Notes under the pieces: generated by a model
What the model was told of the DNA's origin: nothing
Seen by the model: the letters and a program-made list of their open reading frames with translations, nothing else
Databases searched by the model: none
Part shown: positions 10,126-22,091 of the stretch, one piece after another
Layout of the letters: each line of letters begins with the position of its first letter
Numbering within the stretch: the stretch's first letter is position 1
Position numbers and translations under genes: made by a program
Source: Heterostelium album PN500
Taxonomy: Eukaryota; Evosea; Eumycetozoa; Acytosteliales; Acytosteliaceae
Length of the DNA: 64,000 bases
NCBI RefSeq assembly: GCF_000004825.1
Contig: NW_008805069.1
Coordinates: 1-64,000 of the forward strand
Reading direction: 5' to 3'

Positions 10126-12502
10126 TTTTTGAATAAATAAAATAAATAAATAAATAATTAAATAAATAAATAGAAATGATAGTTTTAGTAAATAGAACAA
10201 TATTAATTAATTGTAATAAGATAATTTGGAATCAATAATATTATTATTATTTTATTTGATGATATTGAAAACTAATAGATAATGATCCAAATGATATTGA
10301 TAATTGGATGGAAATAGTAATTTGGAAATGATGTATGATGATAAATTTAATATTACGAGATGTCAAAGATGAATAGATTTATTATTGAATACACAAAGAT
10401 ATTGGACTAATGATAATGATAATAATAATAGATCGGAAAATATTAATTTTGATCAGAAAATAAATGACAAACTATTTTAAAACACACCACTGTTATTGAT
10501 TTTATACGATATACTCTACTATTATGACACTACAAGTACAACAATATTATTTTTTTTATTTATTTATAAACAATATTTAATTTGTAATGATTACCAATTA
10601 TTTCAATTGATATTTAAATAATGGTTACTAAAATAAATATGAAAAAAAAAAAAGTAATAAATGGAATTTTTATCCAAATAAATGTCAATCATTTGATTTA
10701 ATTTAATTATATTAATAACAATGATCTGAGCAAAACAAGAATTAAAGAGTTAGAAATCTTTTTCTTGTTTTTCTTTTTTACTAAAGTATATTAATACAAA
10801 TCAATCGAAAGTTTAGTAAAAAATATTAATAATGATAAAATTTCCATTAATTAGTAGTTAGTTAAATATTGTTGTATTGCTAATCTCATTAAATTCATAT
10901 GTTATTATACCAGTATGACTAGGAAAAAAATAACACAAATAAAATTAAGCAACAAAACACTCTACTACTTTTTTTTTCTTAAAGAATAAATATAATATAG
11001 TACTATTATTGATTCAATTAAATAGTTCCATCATATTTATTTTGTGGTAATAGAATAATATAATATATACCACTATCAATATTATTTTATATAATATAGA
11101 TAGTAGTAGTTGAAAGATGACTCTTGGAAAAATAAGTGTCTCCCCACATTTTTAAAGTGATTGGAGTGTGGAGGGGTGGGGTGAGTGGTGTGCCAATAGG
11201 TTGTGAAAAAGAAATGAGATATCTTTTAATTATTCGTTTTGGTGTGGTTCAATAGTTTGAGTGGGGGTTCTTACTGATGATGTTTGGAAAATCCATCAAA
11301 AAGATAAAAGTTTACAGTGTTTGATTTTAGGTAGAATGATTATGCTTAATTGGTGATTAGTACTGATATTTGGTGGTTGATATCAATCTCTTTATATCTG
11401 TCAATTTATCCTTTTAATACTATTGCTATAATTGTGAGAATAAAACTATGATGATTATAAATCTGAATGAATTGTATAGTGTTACATGTGATAATTGTAA
11501 TAAGAAGCGACAACATGTAGGCAAGTGTCATTTAAATGAAAAAATATATAAAGTAGAGCAACTACTACTTTAGAGAGTGATGGATAATATTATATCCAAA
11601 CCATTCTACTTGAGTTGATCTGAAGCTATAAAAGAAAATGTTTGATAATTTGGAGTAAATGAATTATAAAGAGTAACTGTTACTATTCAAATACAATATT
11701 GTGTTTATAACATGTCTGAATATTTTTTTTTTTGATATCTTTCCATATTACTTACTAGATATACTAAGTGTAAATGGTATCTTGAACTAATTTGAATTAA
11801 ATGATAGTTGGAAGTTTGAACTTTATGATAGAGTACTATGATTTGTTTTTTTAGTGGAAATAATTGAATGTGAAATGTGGCAAATGAAACTAATGATTAT
11901 TATTTTGATTATTTGATGATTAAAAAAATATGTTTAAATTTTCTTGACTTGTTGTTAATATTATACTTTTTTATTATGTTTTATAAATTTATGAAACAAT
12001 TACAAAAAAAAAACAATTAAGTATTTTTTTTGATTTGATGTTGTTTGTATAAAGGTAATAAAATTGTTTGTAAAATATTTTGAATAAATGTAATAATCAA
12101 AAGTTGATCAATGGTTTGTTCATCACTATTTTTGTGTGTTAAAATTTAGTTGTTAATGTTTGACTAATAAAAAAGTGTGTTCTTATAATTTTTGATAAGA
12201 TATAAAATGATGTGGGAGGTATGAATGGGAGTTTGTCAATTCTTTCAAATAAAATTTGTAAACTTAAAATGCAAATGAGTTTTTGCAACATTTTACCGGC
12301 TAATTTTTTAAAAATTCAAAAATTTAAATTTAAAACAAAAAAAGGCGCCTTTCTAAATCTTTTTTTCATTGAGGTTATTAATAATAATTATTATCAATTC
12401 TTTCAAAAAAATATATTTTATCATAATAATTAAAATTTAACAAGATTTTTTTTAATATCAAGTTATATACATTTTTTTTTATTATTAGGATTGAAAAAAA
12501 AT
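10126..12502. other. Intergenic region, nothing coding seen
   Basis: About 2.4 kb upstream of the PH gene and downstream of the M66 gene. No protein-like stretch is seen. A G-rich cluster at about 11160-11195 (GGAGGGGTGGGG then GTGGTGTGCC) stands out and resembles the GT-rich boxes bound by dictyostelid G-box-binding factor; another GT-rich patch lies near 11240-11275. The 73-codon open frame at 12212 is AT-rich and unconvincing. Confidence 0.5.
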
Positions 12503-15027
12503 TTAATAATACTGTGAAACCAAAACTTGTGGATTAGATGGTGTAGTATAACTAAAGCCTTGGGGTGTCCAAAGTAGTTCGACTTGGGTAATGACCTTAT
12601 CTGCAGGAACGTTCTCTACAAACACAGTAAGACTCGCTGGATTATTTGGATCTTGGTATTTCCACATGATACCACCCCATTGGTTGTTAAAGTCTCTTTG
12701 TCCTTTTTGGATGAGCTTGTGGAATCTGCTTCCGTCTCGATAGGTGACACGCAATGTGTAGTCGCAACCACTTATAGAACAGAACCATCCAAGTGCTCCG
12801 GTGTTTGGTGTTGAAAACCAATTGAATCTGCGCTGGGTCAGTTGGGTCGATCCATCTCATTAGGTTACCCTTTGACTTGCTGATTGGATAGATGAAAGTA
12901 CAATCTTGGCAACTCGAAGATGGTGCCGAATTGTAAGAGATGATAATGGTGTAGACGAGGACATCTCGCATCTTTGGAAGTCCCATATCCAAGTATTGGT
13001 AACCAGAGTTGTTTGACAACACGACAGGCACGTATTTCTTATCGATGGTGTCCCATTGTATATAACTATCGGTTTCATCAACATAGATCATGACTCCACT
13101 GTTGATATGGTTGTTTTGATTGTCAGTGGTGGTTGTACCCTCTGCTTTTTGTTGCATGATCGACATATCAAAGTCAGGATACATATTACCAGACTATTCA
13201 TTCAGTAAATTAATAATACAAAGGTTAGTTTAAATCAATGATTCTCTACATTTATAATATTTTGATACTAACCTGCATAATATCTTGTTTTACACACATA
13301 TTGTTTTGCTGCTGATAGATTATCGATCCAATTGGATGTAGTTTGCATTGAGCAAAATCTGGACTGCTTGGTGGTAGATAGGTGGAAATGAATTCATTAG
13401 AGTCGGATCTCCAACCATAGGTAGATCCACTGACACATCCCGATGGATAAGGGTATTTTCCTTGATTGTAAGCGTCAGCAGAATGCATTAATCCCCAAGC
13501 ATGTCCCATCTCGTGAATGTAGACACCTCCACTATAGTCATAGTCACCGGTACCAACTGAATTAGCACCAAGACCACCTCCTGGAGAAGACCATTTACCT
13601 TGCGAGTTTAATGTCATCATTGGTACATATAATAGATTGTTTGTCTATAAAATAATTAATATATTAATTATTAATTAAAATAAATAAATAATATATTAAC
13701 TTACTTTTGTATCTCCGAATGCAATTCTAAGATCCTGTAACATGGCTACCAAGAAAGTCATTAAATCAAACATATTATAGAATTGATCTGTATTATATAC
13801 TCTCTTTGCTGGTTGTGATCCTGTTGGTAAGACTGCAATGAATGGCCAATTTGTGCTTTCCATTGGATGGTTATAGAAATCAAGATTAGACACTGGCCAC
13901 TGCTGGAAAATATTCTCCTGTTGAGCTGGTGTTGGTAATGCAACAGTGCCCAAAGACACAGTGTTGGCTGGTGTGGCTCCAAAGAAATACATTGGCAACG
14001 AATATATATTCATATTGACATCCATTCCAACATTGGGGTAGGTGGCACCTGAAGAATCTGAGCTGGTAAGGACTAGCATGTTTGGAACAATGTATTGTGC
14101 TGGTATAGTGACAGAATAAGTATTGGCAAGGTATGGACCACTTGGGAAATTATCACTGGTTGGTGGCAGTTTGTCTGGTGTATTCAAGACCAATGATGCA
14201 ACGAGAGCCAATTGTCCTGATTTATTGGGATTGTAGATTTGGATCAATGGTGCACTTCCACTGATGGAACTTGAATATTGAACAAGAATCAGTGTATCTC
14301 TATTGCCACAGAGATGAAGGGAGGTAGTGATAGATGGTAATGTCCAGATTTTTCCTTGTGGTGGTATTACATGTGTTTGGGCAAAATTGATAGAGTTGAC
14401 TTTCACACTTACCAGTGAATGTACTGGTGGTTGTGTTCCAGTTGTGGTGGTTGTAGTTGTGGTGCTAGTACTAGTAGTTGATGTACTAGTTGATGTACTA
14501 GTGGAGGTACCACTTCCAGTTGTAGATGAGGTAGGATTGCCATTTCCAGTTGTAGTTGTTGTTGAAGTTGAGGTAGATGATGAAGAGGTCGAGGATGTTG
14601 GATTGGCTGGTTTAGAAGTAGTCGTGCCAGTTGTTGAGGTTGTTGAGGTTGTTGAGGTTGTTGAGGTTGTTGAAGTTGTTGAAGTTGAGGTAGGTGGTAG
14701 TGGTAAGGATGTTGATGTGGTGGAGTTTACAATTTGGCTTCCACTTGTGGTAATATTAGGTGATCCAGTGGTAGTTGTATTGATAACGGGTTCTCCACCG
14801 GTGGTCGTAGTAGAGGTTGTAGATCCAGTTGTAATATCCCCTGTCGAAGAAGTCGTAGTTGAAGTGGTTAGGGTTGTGGTTGTGGTTTCTGTTTGATTTT
14901 TATCAACAGGCAAGTTGACAGTATCATCTTTATTATTATGGAGTACTATTACAGTAGGAATTACAACAGCACAAGAAACAACAATTATCACAAGAACAAT
15001 TGATATAATAATTTTTTTATCCACCAT
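12503..15027 (-). CDS. Membrane-anchored M66-family zinc metalloprotease (dictomallein-like), frame-changed near C-terminus
   Basis: Exons are 15027-13705, 13644-13273 and 13193-12503, with introns GTAAGT...TAG and GTTAGT...TAG. The N-terminus has a short cytosolic stub, one hydrophobic anchor (residues 4-30) and about 170 residues of Ser/Thr/Gly repeats, as in a type II or secreted glycoprotein stalk. The catalytic zinc site HEMGHAWGLMH lies near residue 485 (HExxHxxGxxH). It is followed by TYGWRSDSNEF and a Cys pair, in the order known for peptidase family M66 (StcE/TagA and the Dictyostelium dictomalleins). The last exon changes frame once, close to 12,830: conserved sequence continues immediately on both sides in different frames. 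This is either a sequence error or a young lesion; everything else looks functional. The substrate is unknown; relatives cut O-glycosylated proteins. Confidence 0.75.
14629..14690. repeat. 9-bp minisatellite encoding Thr-Thr-Ser repeats
   Basis: Imperfect tandem copies of GTTGTTGAG (as written on the plus strand) lie in the M66 stalk region and encode TTS repeats. The whole stalk (about 14410-14900) is simple sequence. On the plus strand it creates a long Val-rich open frame that is not a gene. Confidence 0.8.
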
Positions 15028-15082
15028 TTTTTTTTATTTAAATTTATTACAAATAATGTTATTACAAAGAATTTTATTACAA

Positions 15083-15116
<34 letters not shown>

Positions 15117-16395
15117 TTAATTAAGTAATGGTACAATTGAAAATGGTGTTACAATGTCAAAATATTCTATAGCTATTTATAGTGTGATTACTACTATTGA
15201 ATTTAGTGAGGATATAACAACCTCAACAAGATAAATAATTATCTGATTGGATAGGATTGGAGATGTGTTATTTATTAAAAGTTGACAATGACAATGTGGT
15301 AATGTTTTTTGTCAGGTCCTTGGACAAAAATATAAAATAAATCATTTTAATATTATAAATAGTTTTATAAAAGAAATGCATATATCCATGGTGTTTGATT
15401 CGATAGATCAGTCAGAACAACAATGTTTAGTGTGTAACCGAAAATTTGATCAAAAAGTATAATAGATCTTTTTTTACTTAGTATTTCAAATAAGGATGAA
15501 TTTGAGATGTGTTACCAATTCTATTTAGGATGTGATTAGGTAAAATTTAAAAACACTTCTGATTGATTGAAAGTTTTAAAAGTGTAAAATGAATTGTGTG
15601 GATCAAGAATTATTGAAAAACAATTTTTTGAGGGGGTACTTAAATCTTTTAGGTATAAATTTTTTTTGTGGTTGTATTAAAAAAAAGTGTAAATCAAAAC
15701 CAAAAGACCTTTCAAAATTGGTATGCCCCACTTTAAAGACCAACCACCTTCAGGACAAACCCTAACTTATTTTTTTGCAAAAAATTATGATCAAAAAAAA
15801 AATTTTGTTTTTTGTCGGTTGTGTTTTGCAAAAAAAAAAAAAACTAGTATAAATTAATATTTTTAAATACCTTTAAACATTTACTAATTTTATTCTTTTA
15901 TTGTTATTTAAAGGAACTTAGTTCCCTCTATATAAATATTATTAAACTTTTAAATGAAGCGAATTTTTTTATTTTTTTTTTGGAAAATTAAATTGTTTTA
16001 TTTTCTTTTTAATTCATCTTTTTATTTGTAGATAAACTTGATTGATTTTTCTTTTATTTTGCCATTTTAAATTGAAATAGATATCTAATATTTCATGATT
16101 ATTAAATAAGATATCCAAATTTTTTATTTGTTTATTTTTTTAATTTTTTATATAAAGATAAGAGTATTGAATTGGTAATTCGAATCAAACAAAAATTGAT
16201 TAGTTAAAAATAATAGAATATTAATGGTGCTTTTTGCAACGTTGAAAATCTTTGAATTACAAAAAACTTCTGACTCTTTTTTATTTAAAATTAATTTAAT
16301 TAATTGATAATTTTTTATATTGTTATCATAAGTTTTAGATATAAAGTAGATTATTTTAGTTTTGTTTTTTTTTTTTTAGATATATATATATATAG
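15028..16395. other. Intergenic region between divergent genes, nothing coding seen
   Basis: Shared upstream DNA of the M66 gene (-) and the syntaxin gene (+). It contains a TA dinucleotide run at about 15090-15115, immediately upstream of the M66 start, and many A/T homopolymers. I see no conserved element or RNA gene. Confidence 0.5.
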
Positions 16396-17520
16396 ATGTC
16401 ATATCGAAATAGATCGATTGCATTCTTTGAATTGCGTCAACAGAGTCACCACAATAGACCTTTCAGTAGTGTATCGAGTACTTCAACCACTAAGAAGGAT
16501 GTCTCAAAGATACCACTGATAGGTGAGAATGAACATGATATACCACTAGACGATCTCAACCTACAACCACAATGGATAAAATTAACCGATATAGATAGTA
16601 AACTAAGAGTCATTTCAAACAATAGTATGTCATATAATGTTTCATTGATAAATTACATAGTTAAACATAGAATTCTAAACAAACAATTTTATTTTATTTG
16701 TAGTTGAAAGATTAGGTCAATTACATTCAAGACATTTATCGAGATTCGATGATAGCGGTGAAGATGAAAGAGAAGTTGAAGTATTAACTAGAGAGATATC
16801 AAGTGTATGTTTATCATTATAAATAGAATTATAACATATAGTTTGATTTTTAATATTAATCGTTCAATAGGATATAAGTAAAACACATAATTTAATTAAA
16901 ACATTGGGACTCAGGAAAACCCTGACACCCGAAGAGATCAAAGTCAAAAAGAATATTCAATCTGCCAAATCGAATCAACTACAGACTTTATCATTAGAAT
17001 TCAAGAAGAAACAAAGAACTTATTTAAATGGTATAGATTATTAGTTAAATCATTAAAGATTAATATATATATTAATGTACTTTTTTGATTAAATTTAATT
17101 ATAGCTATACAAAGAAATGCAAATAGTTTTGGTTGGGGAAATGAAGTGAATGACGAAGAGGATGACGATGATGAAAACCAGGTGTTTACTTTAACAAAAC
17201 AACAGGAAGAGGCTTTCAATGAGATGGAGTTTGAAGTTCAAAAGAGAGATGCTGAGATTAGACAGATTGTAAGATCAATGGAAGAGCTGTCATCGATTAT
17301 CAATGACATTTCGATACTGGTCATCAAGCAAGGCACTTTGATGGACCAAATCGAATACAATTTGGAATCGACCGAGGAGTCAATGACAGTGGCCACAGTA
17401 GAACTAAAGAAAGCCGATGAATATCATCGTAGCTACAGAACTAGACTTTGTATATTACTTATTTTAATTATACTTGTAGTTACAATGGTCTTTGTTTCAA
17501 TTATTAAAGCATTCATTTAA
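16396..17520 (+). CDS. stx16: Syntaxin-16/Tlg2-type Qa-SNARE
   Basis: Four exons, 16396-16624, 16704-16804, 16871-17030 and 17105-17520, all junctions in phase; product 301 aa. The N-terminus MSYRNRSIAF carries the YRNRT-like peptide by which syntaxin-16 binds the SM protein Vps45. An Habc-like helical region follows (QPQWIKLTDID and LGQLHSRHL, both typical of this subfamily), then an acidic linker (NDEEDDDDEN). The SNARE helix is about residues 210-270, with the central glutamine in VIKQGTLMDQIEYN. A C-terminal anchor ends the protein (LCILLILIILVVTMVFVSII). By family it works in endosome to trans-Golgi fusion. Its 3' end faces the next gene 92 bp away. Confidence 0.9.
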
Positions 17521-17612
17521 TATACCTTTTTTTTTTATTTTAATAAAAAACAACAAAACAACAATAATAATATTAATTTATTTATAATATGTAATAAACA
17601 ATGTAATCGTCA

Positions 17613-18873
17613 TTAAGATAGATATTGTTTCTTTAATTCAAGTAATGAACTGATTGCTTGACTACACTCTTTGATTAGAATACAGTCGTTTCTAGTATCG
17701 TTGATGTTGTTAGAGTCTGAAAGATGTAGTTCGGTCTCTTTGAGTTTGGTAAAAAGAGTGCTCAGTGTTCGGTCTACAACCTCTGGCATCTCACTGATGT
17801 TTTGGTGAAGTAACTTGATTGGTGTACCTGCTAGTTGTCTGTTGTTTGCAATAACATGTTGGTCGACCACCGGTATTATATTATAATTGTTGTGTTGGTT
17901 GTTGCTGTTAATACTACTACCACTACTACTTCTGCTAAACGAAGATGATGGAACAGTATGATGATTCAAAGATTGTTGTTGATAAGCGGAATGCTCTGGA
18001 ACATGTACATGAGATTGCTCTTCTTTCTTTTGTTTCTTTAAGATTGGTTCTTTTGTTGGTGAAATCTCTGATACCGTATTATTTACATTGCCATTTGTAT
18101 TAATAATATTCTTTTGTTGTTGTTGTTGTTGCTTTGGTATATGGAAATCATCTGCATTCATTTCAGTTCGATCACATGATAGACAATGATATACTTTCTC
18201 TCTATCTCTCATCAATGGACTACCAAAACACTCGGTATTTGGACAAACATCACCCAATCTATTAATAAAATAAGAATATTATACATTTATATAAATAAAG
18301 TAGAATAACAATATGATATTCAGGTGTAAAAACTTACAATGTCCATCCCATCAATAACTTTTGTCCAATCTTTGCACTGGTTTCGTCAGACTTTTTCATT
18401 CTCTTTTCGAATTGGATTCTTTCATCTTCAGTCCAAAGAACTTCGTCATCATCTTCATCTTCATCATAATCTAATTGATTATCATCATTTCCTACAATAT
18501 CCATTTTATCTGTTATAATAGTTTGTTTTTCGACTTTATTGTTATTATTATTATGATTGTCTTGATTGTTATTTGTTCTTAATAAACCAGGCATAAACAT
18601 ATTATCATGATTAACATTATTATTATTGCTAGTGTTGTTGTTGTTGTTTTTGTTGTTATTCGAGGTAGTTGATTCAGAATCACCAGGTGTCACTTGAATG
18701 ATATCACCATTCTCTCTTTTTAGTCTTCGATTGCAACCCATACATAGAATAACGTTGTTTTTCTTATCTTCTACCAATGGTACAACTGAACACTTTGAGC
18801 ATACTACATCGAGTAATGTCCAACCCAAAAGCATTTTCTGTCCAATTAAAACGGATACATCTTGTTTACTCAT
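17613..18873 (-). CDS. Protein with two ZNRD2/SSSCA1 (Auto_anti-p27) zinc ribbons
   Basis: Two exons, 18873-18338 and 18258-17613, in phase across a 79-bp intron; product 393 aa. It carries two related modules: IGQKMLLGWTLLDVVCSKC with LCMGCNRR near the N-terminus, and IGQKLLMGWTLLGDVCPNTEC with CLSCDR in the middle. Each has the GWT signature and four Cys of the Sjogren syndrome/scleroderma autoantigen 1 family. An Asn-rich acidic stretch separates them. The C-terminus has low-complexity Gln/Ser and then a helical tail (LFTKLKETELHLSD...SSLLELKKQYL). Human ZNRD2 has one such module, so the doubling is notable. Its role is poorly known. The intron sits inside the second module. It is convergent with syntaxin-16. 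Confidence 0.82.
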
Positions 18874-19364
18874 ATCTCTCTTTTTATATATCTGTAGACT
18901 TTGTTTTAAACAAATTGAACAAGTAAAATATTGGAAGATTTTCTCAAATTATTTTACTATTTTTTTCATTTTTCACCGACAATTATTATTTAATTTATTC
19001 GGTTATTCTTAATTATAATCAAAAGAGTAAAATATAAGTTGGGTATTCTCAGAGCCGCTGGTATTTTTAAGATTGATTAAATTCTAAATTTAATAATTGT
19101 AAAAAACCAAGATATTACCAGATGGACAGAATTCAAAATAAATTAACAAAAATGGATGGATATATCAATGATTCTCTTCTATTGAAAAAAAAAATATATG
19201 TAATCCACCACCTGGTTCGTGGATATGTATTTTGTTGCTCTCTAATAATAACTAGTTTTATTTTTTGATTAAAAAATTTTTTTTTAAAAATTCCAAAATG
19301 AAAGGGAATAACACTCTCATTAGTTTGTTCTCGATCAACAGAACTCAACATTTACAAACTTATA
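18874..19364. other. Divergent promoter region
   Basis: 491 bp between the start codons of the zinc-ribbon gene (-) and the EAF gene (+). It is AT-rich with T runs. I see no coding sequence and no distinct motif. Confidence 0.5.
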
Positions 19365-20927
19365 ATGAAAGCACCTGAGGATGGAGAATATGAAGTTGAG
19401 TTGGGTTCGACCTTTACAGATACAAAAGAACAATATCATATTCTAGGTTGTATGTTATCTTATCCAACACTTTGTTATCTAGAGACTTAAATTGTCATTT
19501 ACTTACTTCTTTACCCTATTATTAATAAATGAAAACAAACAAAAAAAAAAAAAAAAAAAGTACAATATGAAACCTGGTAGTCTTGATGATTCAAAACAAG
19601 GTTTCATTAAACTGTTGCATCAAGGTCATATAAATGTACAATATCACAACTCAAACGTATGTATAATTTAATGAAATATCAAATAATGTAGACGACTCTA
19701 TAATACACTTTATTAATCCACAATCTCTAATAAAGAACCCAAATGAAATGATAAATTATGAAGGATCAAATTCAGGAAAAAAAGAATGTATATTAGTATT
19801 TGAAAATGGTAGTTTTAGATTGGAGAGATTATCTAGTTATTATTTATTGAAAAAGAAAAGTATGAAAAATCATAAACAAAGCAACATAGACAATGATACT
19901 AATTCTATTATTATTATTATTATTATTAAATCATCAAGGTGGTAGTAGTGCACCACCACCTAGTATAGACTCATATTCAAATGATATCGGATCACCCTCG
20001 ACAACAACCACTACAACACTTTCGTCAACAAAGAAGAGAATCGAAGGCGAAGACATACTGCCTTCCACTGTCAACCTAAAGAAATCAAAACTGAATGAAT
20101 ATGATTTGAATCCATCTGCATCAACATCTACATCGACTATAACAAACAAGAAATCAAGTAGTAGTAGTAGCAGTAGTAGTAGTAGCGGAAGATCATCTAC
20201 ATCTTCAACTTCTAACAAGAGATCATCATCAGCATCTACTTCAAAGAATAATAATAATACTAATTATAATAATTACAATAGTAATAATAATTTACCATCT
20301 AATAGTAGTAGTAGAGGATCATCTTATGGTAGACATTCAACATCAGCTGTGCCACCTTTGAATGAGAGTATGGATGAAGATCTGGCAGATCTCGCTAAGG
20401 AATTGGAAACACAAACCAACGACAACGATGTATCGATGGACGACGACAACGATATCGTATTCGAGGAGTATGTAGGTGGCGATTCGATCAGTCTGACCGA
20501 TTCTACCAATGAGATGAACGATCTAATGTTGAAAGACATGAATAGTATATTAGATGAAATGCCAGTATCACCACCACATTCATCTATATCATCTATACTA
20601 CCTAGGAACAGTAATAATAATAATAATAATCATCATAAATCATCTTTTGTTAATCCACCCACTATTGTCCATCCACCTATGGTCACTAATGTTAATCCGC
20701 CAGGATCATTTGCAAAACCACAATCAACATCATCATCTTCTTCACATCACCACCATCATCATCACAATCATCTCTCACAGAAACAACCGCCACAGTCAAT
20801 GTCTGGCAACCAACAATCACAACCAAAGAGTCCAAGTGCCTCTAGTGACACCAGTGACAGTGACAGTGAAAGTGATTCCAGTAGCTACTCATCGAGTGAG
20901 AGTGAGAGCAGCGGTAGTGAATCATAA
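19365..20927 (+). CDS. eaf: ELL-associated factor (EAF) family transcription elongation protein
   Basis: Exons are about 19365-19446/19449, 19561-19656, 19736-19859 and 19939-20927. Introns 2 and 3 close in phase. Intron 1 does not: conserved sequence is in frame on both sides (YEVELGSTFTDTKEQYHIL, then YNMKPGSLDD), but the only AG follows a 19-A run and every donor near the exon end leaves the wrong phase. One base is probably wrong in the sequence. The conserved EAF core continues in exon 3 (KKECILVFENGSFRLERLSS). The rest is a Ser/Asn/His-rich tail with an acidic patch and an SDSDSESDSS-type end, as in EAF transactivation tails. EAF binds ELL and promotes RNA polymerase II elongation in the nucleus. 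It is convergent with Tim21. Confidence 0.82.
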
Positions 20928-21044
20928 ATAAAATAACAACAAGATATTTACCAAAATAAAATAAAAACAGATCAATAATATTATTAATTTATAATATGTA
21001 TAAAGTATTTTCATCGATAAATATCATTTACCAACTAAGATCGG

Positions 21045-22091
21045 TTATAGTTTATTCTTAAACATATCAAATACTTTGGTGATAAAGTTTTGTTTCTTTG
21101 GTGGTTTTCTATCACGATCGATAACAACAATCCATCTGATTCCATATTTGACACGCAATGATACTATTTCATATTTGAACGAAGAGATTCTCTTTGCTCT
21201 GCATCTTACACTTCCTTTACCCCCACCTTTATCTGTCTCTGCATAGATATTGAAATTAATCTAAACAATAAAATGAACTAAAAGTTAGATTCAACTAGTG
21301 TTTAAATATCGAGTGATCACTATTAATTATTACCTTTACAAATACAGTCTCATCTTCTTTCTTATCTTGATCATCATTTTGATTATTCTTTTTGTAGTTA
21401 TTTGTTTTCTTTTTGATTCTATTGAGATTTGCTTCATCGTGATGATCACGGTGGAATGTTTTGGCAGAGAACTTCTCACCAAAGATCTTGACGATGGTGG
21501 GATCCAATTTGAGTTCATCGATCGTTGCATTGTAAAGACTATTTTCAAATATCATATCTTTGAACACATATGCAAGTGATCCTCCTAACATCTGATGAAA
21601 TTAAAACCATTCAATTAGAGATGTTTGTACGATTTTACAAATGTAAATCAACGGTGATTACTTACAAACATTACCAGTACAGTAATGGCTATATGATGTG
21701 GACCTAATCTTCGTTTATTGGTAGGATCATTTCCTAGTCTTCTTCTGGCTTTGTCTGATTCCGCCTGATAGCTATTATGTGTTGCATAGCTTCTTCTTAT
21801 TCCGACGATAGTATAACTACTCTTATTTATATTTAAATGTTTACTATTTAATATACTGGTACTGTTGTTATTATTAAAACTAAATACATATCGATATAAT
21901 ATTGGGTTGATTGTCTCTGGTTGTTTACATGTATGATTCAATTTTGAAAAAGTTAATAACTTTGATGATGACAACAATGAGTATCGAAATGATGAGATAT
22001 TATTTCGCAAAAGGATATTAGGTATTCTGAGTGTTGAAGATAATGAGGAAAAAGGAACTGGCCTTTTACAAACCACATTCATCAAAAACAT
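21045..22091 (-). CDS. timm21: Mitochondrial inner-membrane protein Tim21
   Basis: Three exons, 22091-21666, 21591-21334 and 21260-21045, all phase 0; product 299 aa. The long basic, Ser/Asn-rich N-terminus fits a mitochondrial presequence (ends near RRSYATHNSY). One membrane span (HHIAITVLVMFMLGGSLAYV, about residues 133-152) is followed by the Tim21 intermembrane domain: FKDMIFENSLYN, DPTIVKIFGEKF, FNIYAETDKGGGKGSVRCRA and a closing GIRWIVVIDRDRK. The order and spacing match animal TIMM21, except for a Lys/Asn-rich insert of about 30 residues in the middle. The protein links the TOM and TIM23 import complexes and respiratory-chain assembly. Coa1, a relative, is the main alternative but fits the end of the domain less well. 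Confidence 0.8.

Noticed and set aside
14327-14896. 189-codon Val-rich open frame on the plus strand
   Set aside because: It is the antisense of the Thr/Ser repeats of the M66 protease stalk; composition is an artefact of simple sequence.
19386-19420. GGGTTCGACC as a tRNA B box
   Set aside because: It lies in EAF coding sequence and no A box or cloverleaf surrounds it.
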